Positions 10,701 to 21,480 of a stretch of 64,000 nucleotides of DNA are shown one piece after another. The notes under the pieces are model-generated. The model saw only the letters and a list, made by a program, of their open reading frames with translations. It had not been told where the DNA came from and searched no databases. Where the stretch lies: NCBI GenBank assembly GCA_037043455.1, contig JAWPHD010000227.1, positions 62,001-126,000 on the forward strand. The letters run 5' to 3'. Position 1 is the first letter of the stretch, and each line of letters begins with the position of its first letter. The DNA is from Cyrtodaria siliqua. Lineage: Eukaryota; Mollusca; Bivalvia; Adapedonta; Hiatellidae. Made by a program: the position numbers and the translations under genes.

Positions 10701-11085
10701 TAATGAAGGCCCTAGAATGTTCACAAGGCAAAAGTCGACGGACGAACAACGGACGGACAATGGACGACGGACAATTCGTGATCCAATAAGGGGCCCAAGA
10801 GGGCATAAATGGTCTGATCTGGCTGTGTTTCGAACTTTTCCGAGCTTTCATTGATATTAACAATCTGTGCAAGTTTGGTAAAGATCAATAATAAATAAAG
10901 GTGCTAGAGTGTTCACAGGGCAGAAAATGGCATTTTTCAGAAAAAACTAGGACCATAACTCGGAAGTTACTGATCCAATTTGGCTGGTTTTCGAAGTTGC
11001 TTGAGCTTTCATTGATATTTACAATCAGAGGAAGTTTGGTAAAGATCAAATAATAAATGAAGGTGCTATTGTGAAGGTACATTTA
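7731..11085 (+). repeat. Family C tandem array with head-to-tail joins
   Basis: Units of about 162 bp carry AAGGGCCATAACTC, GAACTTGTCCGAGCTTTCAT, TTAACAATCTGTGCAAGTTT and GTTCACAAGGCAGAA. Right ends (hairpin, AGAGCTA) are fused directly to new left ends (ACAAGAGGCC) at 7957/7958 and 8487/8488. A further start (GGGCCCAAGAGGGCATAAAT) lies near 10793. The longest run, about 8488-10790, holds some 14 units. It is interrupted on the right by the non-LTR element at 11086-15160 and resumes afterwards. Confidence 0.9.
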
Positions 11086-11328
11086 TACTGCTGAACGTAG
11101 ACGTCGTCAGCCGAGTCTCCATCTGTCATTGGATGTTTCGCCCCTTATCTCGGTACACCCTCTAAATGGCGGGGCAGATAGTGCTGATCAGTCACTACCT
11201 CGTCTACGTTGGCTGCCAAGTTGGTTCACTGCGTCGTAGCCAGAGCCAACTGGACGCTCTCTCTACAGCTTTCCAAAGAGCGTGGACTGCAGTCTTCCGG
11301 ACTCTTCCTTTAATGCCCACTGCTCCCA
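11086..11328 (-). other. 3' untranslated region of R2-like element
   Basis: Non-repeat sequence between the family C array and the end of the endonuclease frame. By position it is the 3' UTR of the minus-strand non-LTR element. No poly(A) or simple tail is obvious at the junction near 11086. Confidence 0.5.
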
Positions 11329-11907
11329 TCATTCTCCACACTGACTGCCTCTGTCTCTGCATGTGTCAGCCAAGTCTTGGTATTTTTCCTTCTTGATCTC
11401 GTACGCCTCGTCTGCTCTCTCCTCCCAGGGGACAGTAAGTTCCACCAGTATCACCAGCTTCGGCGACCTGGACCAAATAACTATGTCTGGCCGGAGGGTT
11501 GTGTGGGTCACTTCCTCAGGGAACTTCAGCTTCTTCCCTAGGTCTACCAACATTTCCCAGCTCTTGGATTCCTGTAGAATGCTGGTACTCGTTGATATTG
11601 TTGACTTCTTCTCCCCTTCTCTAACGAAGTTGATAAACTTGGGTCCTGTCCGATTCTCCTTCTTCCTCGCTTTCTCCAGGATGTCCGCCACTTCACGTAG
11701 AACCTGGTCGTGACGCCATCTATACCGCCCTTGAGATAATGCGGTTGGGCATGATGACAATATATGGCGTAGTGATCCTATGTTCTCACACAGTGGGCAG
11801 GTGGGGTCTTCTGATAGCTTCCACTGCTTCAAATTCGTCGGAGAAGGTAACATGTCATACACGGATCGGAGAAGGAAAGTCAGTTGAAGTGGCTCGTATC
11901 TCCACAA
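11329..11907 (-). pseudogene. R2-like retrotransposon: zinc knuckle and endonuclease
   Basis: This is the C-terminal part of a restriction-like-endonuclease non-LTR retrotransposon protein. It shows a cysteine/histidine knuckle (CPLCENIGSLRHILSSC) followed by an endonuclease block with RPDIVIW, VELTVPWE and KKEKYQDL. This layout is known from R2/Hero/NeSL-type elements, whose PD-(D/E)xK-like nuclease nicks the target site before reverse transcription. The segment is open for 192 codons and looks well preserved. It is in a different frame from the preceding segment (12690-11950), so the single polyprotein is broken. The whole element is dead because its reverse transcriptase core is partly deleted upstream. 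The precise clade cannot be fixed by eye. Confidence 0.8.
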
Positions 11908-11949
11908 CTCCTGCCAGGTAATCTTCCTCTCTGGTAAGTTCCACTTCGT

Positions 11950-12690
11950 TCAATTCCCCTGGGGTCCAGGTTGAACCGACTTTGACGACCGCGTCTCCTC
12001 TTCCGCTCTCCTAACTTCTGTCTGTACCATAGATCTCCTCTCCACTTTATCAGCTTTCTCCCACCGCTGTTGGTGTCTAGTACCCAGTCCTTCTCTACCC
12101 CTGTTTGTTGTGCCCACTATGTCCTGGTGCTTGAGACTACTTTCTGCTTGTTCTACTGCCTTGCTCACTGACCATTTCCTCCCTGTTCTAATTTCTATAC
12201 CTGCACCACTGATCTTCTCATCACTGGAGTCCCCGAGTGTAAGCAGCAGGCGCGCCTTAGCAACGTTATACTCCTCGACGAGGGAGTTGATGGGCATCTG
12301 CAGTTTTGTTGAGATGCCGTATAAACCTATATTGGTAAATGATGGCGGCAGGCCTAGCCACCTCCTCAGATGCTTGCTAATCGACTGCTCCAACTTCTCG
12401 ACTGTGCTGATGGGGATTTCGTTGACCATCAATGGCCAGATGAGTCTAGCTAGGAGACCATGCTGGAAGATCCATGCTTTCAACTTCCCAGGGAGATCTG
12501 ACTTGTCTATCCTCCTCAGCCCTTCTTCAACTTGCTGTTTTAGCCTGTCTTGGCTGCGAGTGTCCTTGAGCGTGGAATCAAACCACTTTCCCAAGCACTT
12601 GATCGGGTTGTTGATTAGCGAAGGAATCTCCTCGCTCTGTATGAACAACTTGAACTTGTCCGTGACGTCCCCTTCTTCACTACCGAACAC
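11950..12690 (-). pseudogene. R2-like retrotransposon: RT thumb and linker
   Basis: A 246-codon open segment downstream of the RT catalytic box. IKCLGKWFDSTLKD resembles the conserved 'K-Y-L-G' region at the end of the RT palm. KLKAWIFQHGLLARLIWPL and LRRWLGLPPS follow, as in R2-type thumb/linker regions. The C-terminal 90 residues are charged and low in hydrophobics. It overlaps the catalytic-box segment (12965-12615) in another frame, so a frameshift lies near 12690-12620. Its role in an intact element would be template and target binding. Confidence 0.78.
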
Positions 12691-12942
12691 CCCGACTTCC
12701 CTGGTTTAAACAGCATCCGCGCCCATGACACGGTCTCGTCAAGCGCTTTGAGAATCCATCTCGCCTGAATGTGGGTTTCTGTGGTGACCGTCATGTCATC
12801 CATGAATCCCCTATTGGATGGGAGTCGGATCCCGGTGTTTATCCGTGGGCCTCTTGATTCCCTCTCTGCTGCTTGGATGATCATGTTCATGCCCATGACA
12901 AACAAGATGACAGATATGGTGCATCCTGTGACAATCCCCTTC
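12615..12942 (-). pseudogene. R2-like retrotransposon: RT catalytic box
   Basis: Contains GIVTGCTISVILFVMGMNMI, the family's version of RT motif B, and RGFMDDMTVTTET, where F-M-D-D is the RT motif C carrying two of the three catalytic aspartates. The frame is open from the 948-bp insertion boundary to 12615 and is then lost by a frameshift. The third catalytic aspartate (motif A) lies upstream in intact relatives and appears to be deleted here (see 13899-14690). In sequence the segment continues directly from 13899-13980 once the insertion is ignored. Confidence 0.82.
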
Positions 12943-12946
12943 CATG
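12943..12946. repeat. Target-site duplication CATG, left copy
   Basis: CATG at 12943-12946 and again at 13895-13898 flank the 948-bp TIR insertion. With one copy removed, the retrotransposon frame continues through EKAW and KGIVTGC without a shift, which supports a 4-bp target duplication. Confidence 0.7.
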
Positions 12947-13406
12947 GTTCATACAGACTTTTCAAACCTAAATTTAGGGCCTTTTTAGGGACATTTTCGC
13001 TAAATTTAGGGCCTCAATATTTATAGCATAATTATGCGTTTGACTAAAATTCCTGCTTACTGCTACAGTAAAACCCCTCTAAAGTGACCCCTACAAGAAG
13101 ATAGGTGGCAGCTTAATGCAGCATGATAGTATTGTAGAAAGCTCCTCTAATAGCTTTCTGAAAACTATAGTGCTGCATTAAGCAGTCACCTGTAAAAAAA
13201 AACTCTAAATGTGTATATTGTAAACGGTTGCATTAGCTGGGTTTTACTGTATTTATAGCCAATAAACCTGGACCTACCTAAGAATAAACAGTTTTCAGCT
13301 CTGTGGCCTTGTCCACAGGTATTCGAGGAGTAGCTTAGACTTACACTTAAAATTTTCAGAAAAAAACAACAACATCATTTAAATACTAATCAAACATTAA
13401 AAACAC

Positions 13407-13449
<43 letters not shown>

Positions 13450-13894
13450 TTTTTTTTTTTTTAATTATACCCCACCCACTCCACCAAATATTGGCCGCGA
13501 TTTTTCAAAAACGGCCGTCGGCCGTGCAAAAATGGCTGCACGGTTGGCTCAGTCGTTGGCTGGCTAATAACTTCCCCTCTGAAATATAACCGAGTATGAA
13601 TCAAACTGAGTACGATGTACAAATTACAAATCTAATTTCGTAGGAGTTGTCGTTCTTGAATTCATTCTATTTTTAGAAATTTCGTAGGAGTTGTCGTTCT
13701 TGAATACATTCTATTTTTAGAAGCAACAACACCTTGACAGCCCAAATAATGTGCGAAATGAAATTTAGGGCCACCAAAACTAATTTTTAGGGCCGTATAG
13801 AGTAAATTTAGGGACTTTTTAGGGCCTGACATGCAATTTAGGGCCTTTTCAAGCAACTCATCAAAATTTAGGGCCTTTTCAAGTCTGTGCGAAC
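12947..13894. mobile_element. 948-bp TIR element inside the R2-like RT
   Basis: The left end is GTTCATACAGACTT. The right end, as reverse complement, is GTTCGCACAGACTT (12 of 14 match). Both ends are followed by TTTAGGGCC motifs, which recur near 12974, 13008, 13766, 13829, 13844 and 13866. Inside are a poly(A)/poly(T) stretch (13411-13461), a roughly 45-bp direct duplication (13639-13720, ending in ATTCTATTTTTAGAA) and a short minus-strand reading segment (13856-13662) with FGGPKFHFAHYLGCQGVVAS that may be a transposase or host-gene scrap. The superfamily is unassigned. The 4-bp duplication argues against classic hAT (8 bp). Confidence 0.72.
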
Positions 13895-13898
13895 CATG

Positions 13899-14690
13899 CC
13901 TTCTCAGGTAGTAACCAGTTTGTTGTAAATCTGTTGCACGAGAACCTCAGATGGATGTTGCTGAAGTAGCTCATGATCAGGTTACTGGCATGATCCGGGT
14001 GTGTGGTAGTGCCCGTAAATGTCTGGGGCATTTCTTATATACCTTGTAAGGGATGCCACTGGGACCTGGTGCAGAACAAGAGCGCGCCTTCTTCACCACA
14101 TCGTTTACCTCTTTCCATGTGGGTTCCTTCATATCCAAGGGGATAACTGGGTCCTCCACTGGTTGAATTCTTTCGCATTCTCCCAGGGTTTCGCTTCGGT
14201 GTGGGTCAGAATGGGTTTCCCTAAGGTACTGTTCAACCTCATTCTGGCTACTCTCGAGCTTCCCAGATTTCTCCTCGCTCAACAAGTCCTTCGTAAACTT
14301 GTATGGGTTTGAAATGAAAGCCGTTCTCTTCTTCGCCTTTTCCCTCCTTTTACGTCTCAGTCTCTCAGCATTGGTAAGCGTCTTGAGTCTTGATCTTATC
14401 TGTTCGCTGAGTTGCACGATACCTTCTCTCTCCACGTCGCTTGAGCGCTTATAGCGCTTCCTCAGGGACCGCAGTTCTGCTCGGATCTTCTTTATTTCGC
14501 AGAGTCTTCTGTTGGGAACTAGCGGCGGTTTAGGGAGATTGGGTTTCTTCTCTAGTCCAAATCTCTCCTTTCCTAGGGCGTAGGTAAGTGTAGGTAGTGC
14601 ACACAATTTCCTCTCAACTGCTCCAATGAGTGCTGTCCGTGGGACTAGGTTAAAGTCTTTATCAAACAGTGCCCAGTCACTGTCGTTCAT
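13899..14690 (-). pseudogene. R2-like retrotransposon: RT N-terminal region
   Basis: An open segment (14690-13977) starts with a basic region (LRRKRREKAKKRTAF) and reaches the RT entry motif KKARSCSAPGPSGIPYKVYK, where S-A-P-G-P-S/D-G is a family hallmark. Shortly after (KKCPRHLR) the sequence jumps to DHASNLIMSYFSNIHLRF (about 13996-13943), in another frame. In relatives this lies far downstream, next to motif B. The fingers and motif A are therefore missing in an internal deletion near 13990-14020. The element cannot encode an active reverse transcriptase. Confidence 0.75.
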
Positions 14691-15155
14691 ATTGGGCCAA
14701 GCGATCTTCTGTCTTCTCTCACTAGAAATTGGTTGTTGTCATCCTCGACTGGGTCGTGTGTCACCTCACTACTTCCTGCACGTGGTGATCGCCATGACTC
14801 TGGGAAGGTAAATGGTCCTTCAGGGCTTGTTTCTGTGGCTTGACCTCTCGCTGTTCTGGGTAGTACTTGCCCCAAATATGGGAGATTCTTTTCTAATATA
14901 GGTCAGCCTGAATATTGGTGAGTCCTCTTCTGTGTCTGGTACATCGGCATCTTGCTTCTCAGGGACAGTATCGTGTGTACTGCCCTGCGCACCCAGGAAA
15001 TCATCTACCGACTGTGATAAGCTGCCGTAGACCCGCTTCCAGCCAGTGAAAATACAGGAGCGAGCTGAGAGACGTCTAGTACTGTGGTTGGACACCTGAC
15101 TAGATATCTACCCTGTCTCACCAGGTGCACCTGTGCGTTGCTGATGTTTCTCACT
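14687..15155 (-). pseudogene. R2-like retrotransposon: N-terminal remnant
   Basis: Two short minus-strand frames (15095-14820 and 14875-14687) precede the RT region in the right order and distance to be the N-terminal part of the same polyprotein. They are rich in Ser, Pro and acidic residues (PEKQDADVPDTEEDSPIF). No zinc fingers, usual at the N-terminus of R2-type proteins, are visible, so the 5' end is probably truncated. Family C repeat resumes at about 15160. Confidence 0.5.
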
Positions 15156-15159
15156 GACA

Positions 15160-16145
15160 GCGATGTTACTGATCCGATTTGGCTGGTTTTCGAAATTTTC
15201 CGAGCTTTCATTGATATTAACAATCTGAGGAAGTTTGGTAAAGATCAAATAATAAATGAATGTGCTAGAGTGTTCACAAGGCCTAATATGGCATTTTTTC
15301 AGCAAAACAAGGGCCATATCTCCGGTAAAATTAATCTGATCTGGCTGGTTTTCGAACTTGCCCGAGCTTTCATTAGTATAAAGACACTGGCAATGTTTTG
15401 AAAATATCCGATTATTAATGAAGGCCCTAGAGTGTTCACAAGGCAAACGTTAACGGGCGGAAGACAGACGGACAATGGATGACGGACAACTCATCCGAAA
15501 AGCTCTGCTGGCGAAGCTAACAAGAGGCCCAAGAGGCATAAGTGGTCTAATCTGGCTGTTTTTCGAACTCGTCCAAGATTTCAATTCTATTAACAATCTA
15601 TGCAAGCTTGATACAGATTAAATAATAAATGAAGGTGCTAGAGTGTTCTCAAGGCAGAAAATGGCATTTTTCAGAAACTGTGGTGTTACTGATCCAATTT
15701 GGCTGGTTTTCATCCAAGTTTTCATTGATATTAACAATCTGTGCAAGTTTCATAAAGATCAAATAATAAATAAAGGTGTAGATTGTTCACAAGGTAGATA
15801 ATGGCATTTTTTTAGACAAAACAAGGGCCATAACTCTGGTGTTCCTTAACCAATATAGTTGGTTTTCAAACTCTTCCAAGCTTTCATTGGTATTAACAAT
15901 CTGTGCAAGCTTGATAAAGATCAAATAATAAATGAAGGTGCTAGTGTTCACAAGGCAGAAAATGGCATTTTTCAGGAAAAAAAAGAATGCCAGAACTCCG
16001 GTGTTACTTATCCGATTTGGCTGGTTTTCAAGCTTGTCCAAGCTTTCATTGGTATTAACTATCTGTGCAAGTTTGGTAAAGATCAAATAATAAATGAAGG
16101 TGCTAGAGTGTTCACAAGGCAGAAAATGGCATTTTTCAGAAAAAA
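15160..16145 (+). repeat. Family C array, right of the LINE
   Basis: The same roughly 162-bp units as 7731-11085. A right-end/left-end junction lies at about 15518/15519 (GAAGCTA then ACAAGAGGCC), preceded by the GACAGACGGACAATGGATGACGG-like tract. The array stops where family H begins. Confidence 0.88.
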
Positions 16146-16910
16146 ACGAACTGTCGCCTGAAGCAGACAAATACCCCACGCTGGCAACTTGTTGGGGGGT
16201 GGGTAAACATGCAAGACTTTGTTCCTATAAGATATATAGACATATATTATAGAGAAAAAGCCCGGACAAGCATTTTCTGTTTGACTACCAAGTATGAAAT
16301 GCATTAAAAATACAAAGGGCCTTAACTGAGGGGAAAATTATCGAACCGGAATGTAACGATAATATGCGCATTTCCACTTGATATTGATGCATTGTAGCAA
16401 GTTTCAATAAATTCTAACAAGGAGAGAAATAACCCGGACAATAATTTTGTATTATATATAAATTAGAATTACAAAGGATCATAATTAACTCAGTGGAAAA
16501 TTATCGAACCAGGACGTCACGACAATTTGCGCATATTCACTTGATATTGATGCTTCGTAGCAAGTTTCACGAAATTATAACATGGGGTTTTAGAGAAATA
16601 GCACGGTCAAGAATTTTCTATTTGACTACCAAGTATGAAATGCATTAAAAATACCAAGGTCCATAACTCAGTAGAAAATTATTGAACCTGAGAGTCATGC
16701 CAGTATGCGCATATTCACTTGATATTGATGCTTCATAGCAAGTTTCACGAAATTATATCATGGGTTTTTAGAGAAATAGCGCAGACAAGAATTTTCTATT
16801 TCACTACCAAGTATGAAATGCATTAAAAATATAACGGGGCATAACTCAGTGGAAAATTATTGAACTGGAACGTCATGACAGTATGCACATCTCCACTTGA
16901 TATTGATACT
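16146..16910 (+). repeat. Family H tandem repeat, about 170 bp
   Basis: About four units marked by AAAATTAT(C/T)GAAC near 16334, 16497, 16674 and 16853, with CACTTGATATTGATGCTTC and ACCAAGTATGAAATGCATTA in most. A non-repeat leader (16146-16257) contains CAACTTGTTGGGGGGTGGGT. The right boundary is a mid-unit switch to family C at TTGATATTGATACTTCGAAG. Confidence 0.82.
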
Positions 16911-17499
16911 TCGAAGTTGTCCGAACTTTCACTGATATTAACAATCTGTGCAAGTTTAGTAAATATCAAATAATAAATGAAGGTGCTAGTGTTGACAGGG
17001 CTCAATATGCCAATTTTCAGCAAAACAAGGGCCAAAACTCCGGTAAATTTAATCCGATCTCTCTGCTTTTCGAACTCGTCCGAGCTTTCACTGATATAAA
17101 GGAACTGGCAAAGTTTAATAAAGATCCGATTAATAATAAAGGCCCTAGAGTGTTCACAAAGCAAAAGTTAATGGACGGACAACAGACGGACAATGGACGA
17201 CGGACAACTCGTCATCACATAAGCTCTCCAGGAGAGCTAACAAAAGGCTCAGGAAGGCATAAATGGTCCAATCTGGCTGTTTTTCGAACTCGTCCAAGAG
17301 TTATTTGCTATTATCAATCTGTGCAAGCTTGATAAAGATCAAATAATAAATAAAGGTGCTGGAGTGTCAACAAGGCAGAAAATGTCATTTTTCAGAAAAA
17401 AACAAGGGCCATAATTTTGGTGGTACTGGTCCAATTTGGCTGGTTTTCGTCAGAGCTTTCATTGATATTAACCATTTGTGAAAGTCTGGGAAAGTTCAA
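16911..17499 (+). repeat. Family C array, last part
   Basis: Three to four roughly 162-bp units. A perfect right-end hairpin (AGCTCTCC, A, GGAGAGCT at 17222-17238) is followed at once by a degenerate left end (ACAAAAGGCTCAGGAAGGC). The array ends at the start of the family A element at 17500. Confidence 0.85.
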
Positions 17500-19204
17500 A
17501 CAAGAGGTCAATGACCTTGAAGCTCTACTGATATGTTTTTGGTAGCTAGATCAGCATTCCTGTGAAGTTTCATGAAAATCCGTCAAGTTGTTTCAGAGGA
17601 GTAGTCGCTACAAGTTTTTATTTTATAACTCTATGTAAACGAAGATGGCCGCTGGCGGTCATGTTTAACGTCAAATCAAAATAATTGTTCACAAGGATCA
17701 ACATCATGTCATGCTGATCATTTTAGAAAAAGTCCCATATCAAAAACACTTATAGTTTTCAAGAAGTAGTCGCTACAAACTTGTATTTTGAAATCTATTT
17801 TTAGCCATAGTGGCCATCTTGAATTTTCGGCTGACCTGAAATTTTGCTAGGATCAGTAAGACATTTAGAGCAACATGCCTGTGAAGTTTCATGAAAATCC
17901 GTCGAGTAGTTACAGAGAAGTAGTCGCTACAATTTTTTACTAGATAACTCTATGTAAAAAAAGATGGCCGCTGACAGCCATGTTTAACATCAAATCAAAA
18001 CGATTTTCGACAAGAACCAACAATATGTCATGCTGATCATTTTAGAAAAAGTCCCATATCAATATCACTTATAGTTTTCAAGAAGTAGTCGCTACAAACT
18101 TGTTTTTTGAAAATCTATTTTTAGCCATGGAGGCCATCTTGAATTAACAGCCGACCTGAAGTTTTGCTAAGATCAATTAGACATCAAGAGCAACATTCGT
18201 GTGAAGTTTCATGAAAATCCGTCAAGTAGTTTCAGAGGAGTAGTCGCTACAAGTTTTCATTATATAACTCTATGTAAACAAAGATGGCCGCTGTCAGCCA
18301 TGTTTAACGTCAAATCAAAATTTCGACAAGGATCAACATCATGTCATACTGATCATATTAGGAAAAGACGCATATCACTATCAATATTCGCTACAAACTT
18401 GTTTTTTGAAAAATTATTTTTACCCTTGCCGGCCATCTTGATTTTCCGCCCGACCTGAAATTGTGCTAGGATCAATTAGACATCATTTCTGTGAAGTTTC
18501 ATGAAAATCTGTCAATTAGTTTAAGAGGCGTAGTCGCTACAAGTTTTCATTATATATAAACAAAGATGGCCTCTGGCGGCCATGTTTAACATCAAATTAA
18601 TTTTCGACAAGGATCAACATCATTCCATACTGATCATTTTAGAAAAAGTCCCATATCAATATCACAGTTTTCAAGAAGTACTCGCTACAAACTTGTTTTT
18701 TGAAAATCTATTTTTAGCTGTGGCGGCCATCTTGAATTTCCGACCAACCTGAAATGTTGCTAGGATCATTTAGACATTAAGAGCAACATTCCTGTGAAGT
18801 TTCATGGAAATCCGTCGAGTAGTTTCAGAGGAGTAGTCGCTACAAGTTTTTACTAAATAACTCTATGTAAACAAAGATGGCCGCTGGCAGCCATGTTTAA
18901 TGTCGAATCAAAACGATTTTGACAAGGACCAACATTATGTCATGCTGATCATTTTAGAAAAAGTCCCATATCACTTTTAGTTTTCAAGAAGTAGTCGCTA
19001 CAAACTTATTTGTTAAAAATCTATTTTTAGATTTGGTGGCCATCTTGGATTTCACATCAACATGAATTTTGCTAGGATCAACTAGACTTCATGGGCAACA
19101 TTTCTGTAAAGTTTCATGAAAATCCATTCAGTAGTTACAGAGGAGTAGTCGCTAAAAAAAAAGATGACGGACGGACGGACGACGGACACCGCACCACGGC
19201 ATAA
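17500..19204 (+). mobile_element. Family A element, full left end
   Basis: It starts ACAAGAGGTCAATGACCTTG at 17500, containing the palindrome AGGTCA-A-TGACCT (17505-17517), then AGCTCTACTGAT, the inverted partner of the usual right end. About five 320-bp dimer units follow. It closes with GACGGACGGACGGACGACGG and GCCGCACCACGGCATAA-type sequence but lacks the terminal hairpin, being cut at about 19204. Confidence 0.88.
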
Positions 19205-19898
19205 AAGATGGAGAAATATAAAAATTATGAAAGAAAAAAAAGTCAAAAAATCTGGTAAAGTTTGGTAAAGATCAGATGAAAAATGAAGGCCCTATCGCCT
19301 TAACAAGGCAAAGTATAGCATATTTAACGAAATCAAGGGCCATAACTCCGCTGTTACTGGTCCGATATGGGTAGTTTTCAAACTTGTCCAAGCTTTTATT
19401 GACATCAACAATCTCGTAAAATTTGGTAAAGATCAGATGAAAAGTGAAGGCCCTATCGTCTTAACGAGGCAAAATATATCATTTTTAACTAAATCAAGGG
19501 CCATAACTCCGCTGTTACATGTCCGATCTGGCTGGTTTTCGAACTTGTTCAGCTTCCGTTGACATTAACAATCTGTTAAAGATTAGTAAAGATCAGATGA
19601 AAAATGAAGGCCCTATTGTCTTAACAAGGCAAAATATAGCATTTTTAACTAAATCAAGGGCCATAACTCCGCCGTTACAGGTCCGATCTGGCTGGTTTTT
19701 CGAAACTTGTCCGAGCTATCATTGATTTAACTAAGTTTGGTAAAAGATCAAATGAAAAGTGAAGGCCCTACCGTATTAATGAGGCAAAATATAGCTAAAT
19801 CAAGAATATAACTAAATCAAGAGCCATAACTCCTCTGTTACTGATCCGACTGGTCCAAAAATAGAGCTAAAAAAAGAATTAAACAATTTAAAAAAAAA
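19205..19898 (+). repeat. Family B array fragment
   Basis: Four units of about 160 bp with AAATCAAGGGCCATAACTCC, GGTAAAGATCAGATGAAAAA and GAAGGCCCTATCG, then an A-rich end with AATAGAGCTAAAAAAAGAA (19859-19877). It has no left end of its own and is squeezed between two family A elements. Confidence 0.86.
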
Positions 19899-21480
19899 CA
19901 ACAGGTCAATGACCTTGAAGCTCTACTGATTGATTTTGATTTCAGGAAGTAGTCGCTACAGACTTGTTTTTTGAAAATCTATTTTTAGCCGTGGCGGCCA
20001 TCTTGAATTTCCGGCCGACCTGAAATTTTGCTAAGATCAATAAGACATTAAGAGCAACATTCCTGTGAAGTTTCATGAAAATCCGTCGGGTAGTTTCAAA
20101 GAAGTAGTCGCTACAAGTTTTCATTATATAACTCTATGTAAACAAAGCAGCCATGTTTAAGGTCAAATCAAAACGATTTTCGACAAGGACCAACATCATG
20201 TCATACTGATCATTTTAGAAAAAGTCCCATATCAATATCTCTTATTGTTTTGAAGAAGTAGTCGCTACAAACTTATTTATTTTAAATCTATTTTTAGCTG
20301 TGGCGGCCATCTTGAATTTCCGGCCGACCTGAAATTTTTCTAGGATCAACTAGACATCAAGAGCAACATTCCTGTGAAGTTCATGAACATCCGTCAAGTA
20401 GTTTCAGAGAAGTAGTCGCTACAAGTTTTTACTATATAACTCTATGTAACCAAAGATGGCCACTGGCAGCAATGTTTAACGTCGAATCAAAATAATTTTC
20501 CACAAGGATCTACATCATGTCATGCTGATCATTTTAGAAAAAGTCCCATATCAATATCACTTATAGTTTTCAAGAAGTAGTCGCTACAAACTTATTTTTT
20601 AAAAATCTATTTTTAGCTGTGACGGCCATCTTGAATTTCCGGCCAACCTGAAATTTTGATAGGATCAATTAGACATCAAGAGCAACATTCCTGTAAAGTT
20701 TCATGACAATCCGCCAAGTAGTTTCAGAGGAGTAGTCGCTACAAGTTTTTACTATATAACTCTATGTAAACAAAGATGGCCGCTGGCAGCCATGTTTAAC
20801 GTTGAATCAAAACGATTTCTGACTAGGATCAACATCATGTTATGCTGATCATTTTAGAAAAAGTCCCATATCAATATCACTTATAGTTTTCAAGAAGTAG
20901 TCGCTACAAACTTATTTTTTAAAAATCTATTTTTAGCTGTGACGGCCATCTTGAATTACCGGCCGACCTGAAATTTTTCTAGGATCAATTAGACATCAAG
21001 AGCAACATTCCTGTAAAGTTTCATGACAATCCGCCAAGTAGTTTCAGAGAAGTAGTCGCTACAAGTTTTTACTATATAACTCTATGTAAACAAAGATGGC
21101 CGCTGGCAGCCATGTTTAACGTCGAATCAAAACGATTTTTGACTAGGATCAACATCATGTCATGCTGATCATTTTAGAAAAAGTCCCATATCAATATCAC
21201 TTATAGTTTTCAAGAAGAAGTTGCTACAAACTAGTATTTTAAAACTCTATTTTTAGCTTTGGCGGCCATCTTGGATTTCACATCAACATGAATTTTTGCT
21301 AGGATCAACTAGACTTTATGGGCAACATTTCTGTAAAGTTTCATGAATATCCATCCAGTAGTTTCAGCTGTGAAGTCGCTACAAATAAAAGTTTACGGAC
21401 AGACGGACAGACGGACAGACGGACGACGGACGCCGCACCACGGCATAAGCTCTGCTGATCTCTGATCAGTAGAGCTAAAA
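19899..21480 (+). mobile_element. Family A element, complete
   Basis: Left end ACAACAGGTCAATGACC at about 19899 with AGCTCTACTGAT, four to five 320-bp units, a GGACAGACGGACAGACGGAC tract, and the right-end hairpin AGCTCTGCTGATC/GATCAGTAGAGCT (about 21448-21476) then AAAAA. The left AGCTCTACTGAT and right ATCAGTAGAGCT are exact inverted partners. No ORF of note. Confidence 0.88.

Noticed and set aside
12110..12709. 199-codon plus-strand reading frame
   Set aside because: It is antisense to the R2-like retrotransposon frame, with no independent resemblance.
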